In this document: positions 1 to 5,205 of the stretch, one piece after another | How positions within the stretch are numbered: position 1 is the stretch's first letter | How the letters are laid out: the number at the start of each line of letters is the position of its first letter | Assembly: GCA_036373975.1 (NCBI GenBank) | Contig: DASUUR010000004.1 | Location: 1 to 9,205 of the forward strand | DNA length: 9,205 nt | Direction: 5' to 3' | Source of the DNA: DASUUR01 sp036373975 | GTDB taxonomy: Bacteria > Patescibacteriota > Saccharimonadia > Saccharimonadales > Saccharimonadaceae | Made by a program: the position numbers and the translations under genes | The notes under the pieces: model-generated | Database searches by the model: none | Told to the model about the DNA's origin: nothing | Seen by the model: only the letters and a program-made list of their open reading frames with translations

Positions 1-2
1 CG

Positions 3-1832
3 CTGTCTTTACAAGGCGGGGGGTTAGTGGGCTGGCTCATCGACCGAGGGCTGCTTGCGCTGCTAAACAACACTACCGCCGGCTTTGTGCTGGTGATATT
101 GATTTTTGTGACGAGCCTATTTGTACTGCGAGTATCGCCAATGAGCGTCTTGCAGTCGATTCTCAACGCCTTTAAGCAAGAAGAGAACCCGAATGATGCG
201 AATAATGCCATTACTGCGCGTCGCATCGCAGAGGCCGAAACTCGGAAGGCTGCGCCCATTGGTGAGCTTAAATTAAACGAAGGCGTTCCAACTCTCTCGA
301 GTGAGCCCGAAGATAAAAAGAAAGGCTCACGGCTTTCATCGCTACGCGGCAGCGTTGAGCGCGATAAAGTTGCTGAAGAACAAGCTGCCCTAACCACCGC
401 TACTGATCCAACCTGGGAAGCGCCTAGCCTCGATCTTCTTGAGAAAAAACAAAGCCCAGCCGATGCTGGCGATGTAAAACATAATGCCCAGACTATTAAA
501 GATACTTTGGCTGAGTTTAATATTGATGTCGAGATGGAAGGCGCTAATATCGGGCCAAAAGTTACTCAGTATACGCTTAAGCCGCCAAGTGGCGTCAAAC
601 TTACCCGTATTACGGCCCTTGAGACCAACATTGCACTTAATCTTGCCGCTCAGAGTCTTCGTATTGAAGCGCCGATTCCAGGGCAGCGGGCGGTGGGTAT
701 TGAAGTGCCAAACCGCAAGGCTGCCGACGTGCGTTTGCATGGAATCTTGAGTGCCAAGCAGTGGAAGTCTGCTCACGAACCGCTTGGTTTCGCCATCGGT
801 AAAGATATTGCCGGCGATGCAGTGATTGGTGAGTTAAATAAAATGCCCCACCTGCTCATTGCGGGGCAAACTGGCTCTGGTAAGTCGGTGATGATCAACA
901 CGCTGCTGACTAGTTTGCTATATCGCAACAGTCCAGCAGACATGAAGCTTATTCTGGTCGACCCCAAGCAGGTTGAAATGGCGCCATACGAAGATATTCC
1001 GCACCTCTTAACCCCAATTATTACCGAACCAGAAAAATGTATTAGTGCCTTGAAATGGGCCGTGAACGAAATGGAGCGTCGCTACAGCCTGCTAGCGGGC
1101 GAAAAACTCAGGGACATCAAGAGTTATAACCACAAGAAACGTGATGAAAGCATGCCCTACATTGTGATTGTTATCGACGAGTTGGCCGACCTTATGATGC
1201 TCGCCGCTCGGGATGTCGAGGCGCTTATTGTGCGGTTGGCGCAAAAAGCCCGAGCTGTTGGTATCCACTTGGTGCTGGCGACCCAGCGCCCAAGCGTCGA
1301 TGTTATCACCGGACTTATTAAGGCGAACGTGCCTGCCCGTATTGCCTTTACGGTAGCGAGCCAGGTAGATAGCCGCACGATTCTTGACCAAGTGGGGGCT
1401 GAAAAGCTACTTGGTCAAGGTGACATGTTGCTCTTGACGCCCGCTATGAGTAAGCCAAAGCGTATTCAGGGCGCCTGGGTTATGGACGAAGAGGTGGTAA
1501 AGATCACTGATCATTTGCGTATGCAGCGTGCACCACAATACGATGACGAGATTGTTGCGCAGCCGGTGCAGCTTAATGGCAAGGGCGGTGTGGTCATGGA
1601 CTTCGATGGTGGTGGCGATGATGATATGTATAAAGATGCTGTGCGTGTAGTAGTAGAGAGTGGCAAGGCAAGTGCGAGCTTACTACAGCGCCGATTACGG
1701 GTAGGTTATGCTCGCGCAGCGCGACTTGTTGAAACCATGGAAGAGCAGGGGATAATTGGCCCAGCCGATGGTGCCCGCCCGCGCGAAGTGCTAATCACGA
1801 ATCTTGACGAAATTTCTACCTCTGAAGTATAA
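3..1832 (+). CDS. ftsK: DNA translocase FtsK/SpoIIIE (5' end outside window)
   Basis: Membrane-anchored ATPase that pumps chromosomal DNA through the division septum. The frame is open to the left edge, so this is the C-terminal 609 residues; the GTG at 27 is internal. Counting from that GTG, the visible parts are a last membrane helix (about 17-34), a charged variable linker (about 45-145), the alpha/beta RecA-like motor, and a winged-helix gamma domain (about 533-595) that in the family reads polar DNA motifs (KOPS/SRS). Walker A is GQTGSGKSV (281-289) and Walker B is IVIVIDELADLM (379-390). The family blocks LVDPKQVE, LATQRPSVDVITGLIK and DSRTILDQVGAEKLLGQGDM are intact, so the motor looks functional. 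The linker is short, as in SpoIIIE-type proteins rather than E. coli FtsK. It ends in TAA 44 bases before the first small orphan gene. Confidence 0.96.
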   Translation: MSLQGGGLVGWLIDRGLLALLNNTTAGFVLVILIFVTSLFVLRVSPMSVLQSILNAFKQEENPNDANNAITARRIAEAETRKAAPIGELKLNEGVPTLSSEPEDKKKGSRLSSLRGSVERDKVAEEQAALTTATDPTWEAPSLDLLEKKQSPADAGDVKHNAQTIKDTLAEFNIDVEMEGANIGPKVTQYTLKPPSGVKLTRITALETNIALNLAAQSLRIEAPIPGQRAVGIEVPNRKAADVRLHGILSAKQWKSAHEPLGFAIGKDIAGDAVIGELNKMPHLLIAGQTGSGKSVMINTLLTSLLYRNSPADMKLILVDPKQVEMAPYEDIPHLLTPIITEPEKCISALKWAVNEMERRYSLLAGEKLRDIKSYNHKKRDESMPYIVIVIDELADLMMLAARDVEALIVRLAQKARAVGIHLVLATQRPSVDVITGLIKANVPARIAFTVASQVDSRTILDQVGAEKLLGQGDMLLLTPAMSKPKRIQGAWVMDEEVVKITDHLRMQRAPQYDDEIVAQPVQLNGKGGVVMDFDGGGDDDMYKDAVRVVVESGKASASLLQRRLRVGYARAARLVETMEEQGIIGPADGARPREVLITNLDEISTSEV

Positions 1833-1835
1833 GTG

Positions 1836-1844
1836 TGCTACACT
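1836..1844 (+). promoter_or_regulatory. Extended -10 promoter element before first orphan gene
   Basis: TGC-TACACT fits the extended -10 form TGnTAnnnT and lies just after the ftsK stop. No good -35 sits 17 bases upstream. An alternative is TTGACG (1804-1809), 18 bases from TATAAG (1828-1833), which would place the -10 over the ftsK stop codon. The block TGCTAC.CT.TCG recurs before the second orphan gene (2270-2283), which favours a functional element. The 15 bases 1831-1845 also form a perfect 6-bp inverted repeat, but the second copy does not share it. Confidence 0.45.
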
Positions 1845-1875
1845 TTCGATGTCCTTTGGCTAGAAGGGAATGGCT

Positions 1876-2265
1876 ATGACTGTTACCTTTGCGGGAATGG
1901 TTGTGGGGGCGAATCGTCGATACCCGGAGGCGCTTGGCGCATTACTGCCAGCAGGAGTGGGCAGAGATTTCTTTTCGCAACTCCATCAAGGCGGTGACAA
2001 GAAGAGCTTTAATATTATGCTTGGGAGCGATGGCGGCTGGCTATATAACGCCAATGTTGACGAGAAGAACATCTTTCTGGTGATTACCCCGGTGCGAGGG
2101 CGCTTGGATCTGGCTCAAGTACGAGAGTTTCAGAAGGCGCACGATCTACCCCATGAGCACGCAGTTTTTGGCGCAACTGGGGCATCTGATCTAAGGCTAC
2201 GGGAGATGATCCGCCAAAATTTGCTGGCGGGTAGGCCTTGGGATAGGGGCTGCAATTTTGGGTAA
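1876..2265 (+). CDS. Orphan small protein A, VRxFQxxH family (unknown function)
   Basis: 129-residue soluble protein that I do not recognise; no signal peptide or membrane helix is visible. ATG 1876 is chosen over ATG 1870 because the Shine-Dalgarno-like AGAAGGGA (1862-1869) would abut the earlier ATG but sits 6 bases from this one. It aligns along its length with the next gene's product: LPAGVGRDFFSQL (24-36), VREFQKAHDL (82-91), then R..I..N and PWDRG (121-125). The hydrophobic FLVITP (67-72) before a helix with VREFQ suggests a small alpha/beta domain, which is inference. It has its own start region, and the next orphan gene follows after 45 bases, so the two are probably an inserted duplicated pair between ftsK and the rpsF operon. 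Base composition is only slightly above the host's. Coding status is supported by the SD and by protein-level similarity to its neighbour; its function is not known. Confidence 0.75.
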   Translation: MTVTFAGMVVGANRRYPEALGALLPAGVGRDFFSQLHQGGDKKSFNIMLGSDGGWLYNANVDEKNIFLVITPVRGRLDLAQVREFQKAHDLPHEHAVFGATGASDLRLREMIRQNLLAGRPWDRGCNFG

Positions 2266-2269
2266 AACC

Positions 2270-2285
2270 TGCTACGCTGTCGTAG
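2270..2285 (+). promoter_or_regulatory. Extended -10 element / leader before second orphan gene
   Basis: TGC-TACGCT (2270-2278) matches the extended -10 pattern and resembles the block before the first orphan gene; the spacer from here to the start codon is also similar in length and content (TAGA.G...ATG). Bases 2272-2285 can form a 5-bp hairpin CTACG-ctgt-CGTAG. The -35 position holds only CTGCAA (2250-2255), a weak match. The element starts 5 bases after the previous stop, so read-through from the first gene is also possible. Confidence 0.4.
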
Positions 2286-2310
2286 ACCCTTACGAAGTAG
2301 AGGAGATGCC

Positions 2311-2736
2311 ATGGGTGAAGCGCTGACGTTTGAGATGATCGAAGTTTTCTTCCCGTTTCCGATGGGCCCCATCGTGGAGGAGATCCTGCCATCGACGGTG
2401 CGAAGGGCGTTTGCTGAAACGCTCAGGGCACGCTCTACTCCCCCAATGACGAGGGCTGGGCAAGAGGCGCTGCGTGTTCCCCAGCTTTTCGGGGAATGGC
2501 AGCGGACGAGGTACTTCCTTGCCATTGAGGGCAGCCATGCCCTGCTGTACATCAGGCCCGGCAAGCTTCTTTCGGTTGCGGATGTGCGCCAGTTCCAGAC
2601 CACGCACAACCTGGGTGATGACACGCACGGTCCCGGCATGATGCCGGCTGGCTGTTCGAACTCCGAGGTGCAGAGGCGGATCGACAAGAACGTTCGTGAG
2701 GATCGATTGCCGTGGGCCTATGGGCTGACGCTCTGA
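2311..2736 (+). CDS. Orphan small protein B, distant paralogue of protein A (unknown function)
   Basis: 141-residue protein with no recognised family and no membrane segment. ATG 2311 has an excellent Shine-Dalgarno (GAGGAGA, 2300-2306). It shares with its upstream neighbour ILPSTVRRAFAETL (25-38), VRQFQTTHNL (92-101) and R..I..N....PWAYG (134-138), so the two look like diverged copies of one domain. About ten extra residues lie in the middle of B, around 45-65. Codon use differs from the flanking ribosomal genes: Leu is often CTG and Arg often CGG or AGG, and third positions are GC-rich, which suggests acquisition from a GC-richer source. The gene ends in TGA, so TGA is a stop in this organism. 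A 13-bp hairpin follows within 5 bases of the stop. Gene call is secure; function unknown. Confidence 0.82.
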   Translation: MGEALTFEMIEVFFPFPMGPIVEEILPSTVRRAFAETLRARSTPPMTRAGQEALRVPQLFGEWQRTRYFLAIEGSHALLYIRPGKLLSVADVRQFQTTHNLGDDTHGPGMMPAGCSNSEVQRRIDKNVREDRLPWAYGLTL

Positions 2737-2740
2737 CCCA

Positions 2741-2775
2741 ACGCTGAGCAGGCAGGCATCGCGCCTGCTCAGCGT
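2741..2775 (+). terminator. 13-bp stem-loop after orphan gene B, no T-tract
   Basis: Perfect arms 2741-2753 and 2763-2775 (ACGCTGAGCAGGC and its complement) with a 9-base loop. It begins 5 bases after the stop and ends 6 bases before the -35 of the rpsF promoter, so it separates the two units. No run of T follows on either strand, so it is not a classic intrinsic terminator. It may protect the 3' end of the mRNA or work weakly as a terminator. Confidence 0.55.
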
Positions 2776-2781
2776 ACTTAG

Positions 2782-2810
2782 TTGAAATATACTACATTTT
2801 ACAGTATAAT
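2782..2810 (+). promoter_or_regulatory. Strong promoter of the rpsF-ssb-rpsR-efp-tlyA operon
   Basis: TTGAAA (2782-2787), a 17-base spacer and TATAAT (2805-2810): five of six and six of six matches to the housekeeping consensus at ideal spacing. Transcription would begin near 2817 and leave a leader of about 60 bases before rpsF. It is the best sigma-70-type promoter in the window, as expected for ribosomal protein genes. Confidence 0.88.
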
Positions 2811-2828
2811 TAATACGTTATTAACTCA

Positions 2829-2847
2829 GCTCAAGAAATGCTTGAGC
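2829..2847 (+). promoter_or_regulatory. Stem-loop in the rpsF leader
   Basis: GCTCAAG (2829-2835) pairs with CTTGAGC (2841-2847) around the 5-base loop AAATG. It lies between the promoter and the rpsF ribosome-binding site. Known rpsF leaders can bind the S6:S18 complex through a hairpin with a conserved CCG; I see no CCG here, so autoregulation is only a possibility. The loop holds an ATG (2838) in frame with rpsF. Confidence 0.45.
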
Positions 2848-2876
2848 ATCCAAGTAGGATTCCAGAGGAGGAACTT

Positions 2877-3215
2877 ATGAGAGAGTACGAACTAACCGTA
2901 CTATTACATCCAGATTTAGAATTGAATCTGGACGCGCCACTTCAAAAAGTGCGCGCAATCATTACTGGCAACGGTGGTGAAATCGTAAAAGAAGACAACT
3001 GGGGTAAAAAGAAGCTGGCGTATCGCATCGCTCGCGAAGATTTTGCGGTCTACGTGTACTTCGACCTCAAGCTTGCACCAGAAGCGCTGCTAAAGATTAG
3101 CAACACATTAAACATTACCGATGAAGTGCTACGCTACCTACTTGTAGCAAGCGATCCAAAGGCAAAGCTCGCACAAGAAGCTAAAAGCGAGAAAGAAAAA
3201 GAAGAACAGGAGTAA
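2877..3215 (+). CDS. rpsF: 30S ribosomal protein S6
   Basis: 112 residues, a protein of the small-subunit platform that binds 16S rRNA as a heterodimer with S18, encoded two genes downstream. The N-terminus MREYELTVLLHPDL and the signature NWGKKKLAYRI (41-51) are diagnostic, and the chain carries the usual charged tail (EAKSEKEKEEQE). ATG 2877 is chosen because GAGGAGGA lies just upstream (2865-2872) and family members begin at MR.YE. The in-frame ATG 2838 would add 13 residues and lies in the leader hairpin, so it is rejected. This is the first gene of a five-gene run, and ssb starts 5 bases after its stop. Confidence 0.96.
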   Translation: MREYELTVLLHPDLELNLDAPLQKVRAIITGNGGEIVKEDNWGKKKLAYRIAREDFAVYVYFDLKLAPEALLKISNTLNITDEVLRYLLVASDPKAKLAQEAKSEKEKEEQE

Positions 3216-3220
3216 GGGGT

Positions 3221-3658
3221 ATGGCAAAGAGTATCAACCAGGTCATTTTGATGGGTCGTTTAACTCGCGATCCAGAGCTGCGCACAACACCAAACGGTAA
3301 GAGCGTCTGTAGCTTTTCGCTCGCGGTAGACCGCGCCTACAGCCAGGATGACTCGGCGGATTTCTTTGACATTACTGCCTGGGACAAACTAGGGGAGCTA
3401 GTTAACCAGTACCTTGGTAAGGGTCGCCGCTGTCTCGTGCAGGGTCGCCTAAGCTTCCGTTCCTGGGAGCAAGACGGCCAAAAGCGCAGCAAGGTAGAGG
3501 TGATTGCTGAGGATGTAACATTCCTCGACAGCCCAAGCGACGGGAGCTCACAGGGTGGTGGCCAGCAATCTGCGCCGGCTCCACGCAAGAAGAACGACGA
3601 TGTCGTGATTGAAGACATCGACAACAAACCAATTGATTTAAGTGAAATTCCATTCTAA
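3221..3658 (+). CDS. ssb: Single-stranded DNA-binding protein
   Basis: 145 residues. SSB coats single-stranded DNA during replication, repair and recombination, normally as a tetramer. The OB-fold spans about 1-104: NQVILMGRLTRDPELR (6-21) and FFDITAWDKLGEL (48-60) are typical. A glycine/glutamine-rich flexible linker (about 105-125) leads to an acidic tail ending DLSEIPF, which retains the Ile-Pro-Phe tip that docks partner proteins. The ribosome-binding site GGAG lies in the end of rpsF (3209-3212), 8 bases from ATG, so the two are probably translationally linked. The place between S6 and S18 is the usual bacterial one. Confidence 0.96.
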   Translation: MAKSINQVILMGRLTRDPELRTTPNGKSVCSFSLAVDRAYSQDDSADFFDITAWDKLGELVNQYLGKGRRCLVQGRLSFRSWEQDGQKRSKVEVIAEDVTFLDSPSDGSSQGGGQQSAPAPRKKNDDVVIEDIDNKPIDLSEIPF

Positions 3659-3671
3659 GGAGTAAATATTT

Positions 3672-3875
3672 ATGAAGCCACGACGTTTTAAGAAAGACAC
3701 ACCTGCGTATTTTGACTACAAAGACGCAAAAACTTTGCTACGTTATGTTAATGCCTACGGCCAGATTGAGCCAGCCTCAAAAACTGGTTTAAGTGCCAAA
3801 CAGCAACGCCAGCTTACTGTTGCAATCAAGCGTGCACGTCACCTTGCACTGATACCATTTGTTACTAGCAACTAA
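3672..3875 (+). CDS. rpsR: 30S ribosomal protein S18
   Basis: 67 residues, small-subunit platform protein and partner of S6. Conserved blocks are DYKDAKTLLRYVNAYGQIEPASKTGLSAKQQRQLTVAIKRARHLALIPF read in pieces: the YKD at 16-18, LLRYVN (22-27), the R/K-rich helix AIKRARHLALIP (51-62). AGGAG (3657-3661) spans the ssb stop and serves as its ribosome-binding site. In many bacteria rplI (L9) follows; here efp follows after 11 bases and no L9 gene is in the window. Confidence 0.96.
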   Translation: MKPRRFKKDTPAYFDYKDAKTLLRYVNAYGQIEPASKTGLSAKQQRQLTVAIKRARHLALIPFVTSN

Positions 3876-3886
3876 GGCGGCGGCAC

Positions 3887-4453
3887 GTGTATTCTGTAAC
3901 AGATTTAAAGAAGGGCACGGTTATTCAGATTGATGGTAAGCCGTTTAAAGTGCTCGATTACTCCCAAAAGGTGATGGGGCGTGGTGGCAGTATTGTGAAC
4001 GTTCGCTTGAAGAACTTGATCGATGGTGCAGTCATCCCGAAAACCTACAAAGGTGCCGAGAAGATTGCGCCGGCTGAGGTAACTACCCAGAACGTGCAAT
4101 ATCTGTACACCGACGGTGCGGATTACCACTTTATGGATCCCGAGACCTTTGAGCAGTTTCAGCTTAATGCAGAGATTGTTGAAGACGCCAAGCCATTCCT
4201 AAAAGAGGGCGACATGGTTGCTTTGCAATTCTTCGCAGGTAAAGTTATTAACCTGGAGCTCCCTAAAAACCTTTTTCTTGAGGTAACCTATACCGAGAGC
4301 GTGGTAAAAGGTGACACTACCAGTAGCGTACTCAAAGACGCAACGCTTGAGACGGGTTTTGTAGCTAAGGTGCCTTCATTTATTAAAACCGGCGATGTTA
4401 TCAAGGTAGATACCCGCACCGGTGAGTATCTCGAACGCAAGAAGGACGCTTAA
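3887..4453 (+). CDS. efp: Translation elongation factor P
   Basis: 188 residues, the three-domain, tRNA-shaped factor that rescues ribosomes stalled at consecutive prolines. The start is GTG 3887, giving the normal N-terminus YSVTDLKKGTVI; AAGGCGG in the rpsR stop region is a modest ribosome-binding site. Family blocks are VRLKNL (39-44) and, near the end, VPSFIKTGDVIKVDTRTGEY. The functional loop of domain I reads VMGRGGSI (29-36), so the tip residue is Arg32 where E. coli has the beta-lysylated Lys34. Arginine at this place is rhamnosylated by EarP in some proteobacteria; whether it is modified here cannot be told, and no modification gene is in the window. The stop TAA shares its last A with the start of tlyA (TAATG). 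Confidence 0.96.
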   Translation: MYSVTDLKKGTVIQIDGKPFKVLDYSQKVMGRGGSIVNVRLKNLIDGAVIPKTYKGAEKIAPAEVTTQNVQYLYTDGADYHFMDPETFEQFQLNAEIVEDAKPFLKEGDMVALQFFAGKVINLELPKNLFLEVTYTESVVKGDTTSSVLKDATLETGFVAKVPSFIKTGDVIKVDTRTGEYLERKKDA

Positions 4454-5184
4454 TGTCAAAACAGCGGCTTGATGTAGCGCTTGTGCAGCGTAGGCTGGTC
4501 GCAACGCGCTCACAGGCCGAGAGCTGGATCCGTTTAGGTAAAGTTATAGTTAATGGGAAAGTCATCACGAAGGGTGGCTTTTCTGTTGATGAGAGTGCAA
4601 AAATTGTACTCGATACTGACGAGCAGTATGTGTCACGGGCAGGCTTAAAGCTTGCCAGCGTTGCGCAGACGCTTGGCCTTGATTTTAGGGGCAAAACAGT
4701 GCTCGACGTGGGTAGTAGCACCGGGGGATTTACAGATTACGCATTGCAGCACGGCGCTACTTACGTAGTTGCTGTCGACGTTGGCACCGAGCAGTTCCAC
4801 CCGAGCTTGCGCGGTGATAACCGGATTGAGCTATATGAAAAAACCGATATTCGCGAGGTGAACACAACCGGTCCCAAGTTGTCGCGGCAACCTGATATTA
4901 TTGTGATTGACGTTTCATTTATAAGTTTGCGCGAAATTTTGCCCCATATTGCCACTAATATTGCCGGTAAGCAAACGCATGTTATAGCGATGGTTAAGCC
5001 CCAGTTTGAGGCAGGCAAGCATCAAGTGAACAAAGGTGTTATTAAAAACGATACAATTCGTCGGGCTATCTTGCGTGACTTTGAGGTGTGGGTAAAGAAT
5101 GTATTCAAGGTTAAACACAAGGCTGACAGCGAGGTGAGCGGGGCAAAAGGCAACCGCGAACGATTCTACGATCTAGTGTTATAA
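4453..5184 (+). CDS. tlyA: 16S/23S rRNA (cytidine-2'-O)-methyltransferase TlyA
   Basis: 243 residues. TlyA methylates the ribose of cytidines in 16S and, in some species, 23S rRNA at the subunit interface; members were first called haemolysins. An N-terminal S4 RNA-binding domain (about 3-55, RLDVALVQRRLVATRSQAESW region) precedes an FtsJ/RrmJ-type Rossmann domain. The SAM-binding loop is VLDVGSSTGGFT (83-94). The family's catalytic K-D-K-E set is visible as SRAGLK66, VID153VSF, MVK182PQFE and GAKGNRE236. It overlaps efp by one base (TAATG), so translation is coupled. The enzyme looks complete. Its link to the ribosomal operon fits a role in ribosome maturation. Confidence 0.93.
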   Translation: MSKQRLDVALVQRRLVATRSQAESWIRLGKVIVNGKVITKGGFSVDESAKIVLDTDEQYVSRAGLKLASVAQTLGLDFRGKTVLDVGSSTGGFTDYALQHGATYVVAVDVGTEQFHPSLRGDNRIELYEKTDIREVNTTGPKLSRQPDIIVIDVSFISLREILPHIATNIAGKQTHVIAMVKPQFEAGKHQVNKGVIKNDTIRRAILRDFEVWVKNVFKVKHKADSEVSGAKGNRERFYDLVL

Positions 5185-5185
5185 T
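5177..5185 (+). promoter_or_regulatory. Extended -10 promoter of the serine hydrolase gene
   Basis: TGT-TATAAT is a perfect extended -10 element and contains the TAA stop of tlyA (5182-5184). No recognisable -35 is seen at 5157-5162. Transcription would begin near 5192, leaving about 14 bases of leader and only a weak GAGCGG (5197-5202) as ribosome-binding site. Confidence 0.65.
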
Positions 5186-5205
5186 GTGAATTATAGCGAG
5201 CGGTC

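Noticed and set aside
1092..1391. Minus-strand frames within ftsK
   Set aside because: They lie opposite the most conserved part of the motor domain and have no start signals.
2130..2687. 185-residue minus-strand frame across the orphan pair
   Set aside because: The plus-strand frames have ribosome-binding sites and encode mutually similar proteins; the minus frame spans two genes and their spacer and shows no domain-like pattern.
2736..2787. Integron attC site: ACCCAAC (2736-2742), hairpin, GTTGAAA (2781-2787)
   Set aside because: The left box fits RYYYAAC, but the right box fails GTTRRRY at the last base and coincides with the -35 of a strong promoter. No integrase is in the window, and the analogous site at 9030-9044 has its two boxes side by side instead of flanking the hairpin.
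2838..2876. Longer rpsF starting at ATG 2838
   Set aside because: The ATG is in the loop of the leader hairpin without a ribosome-binding site, and S6 proteins begin at the MR.YE found at 2877.
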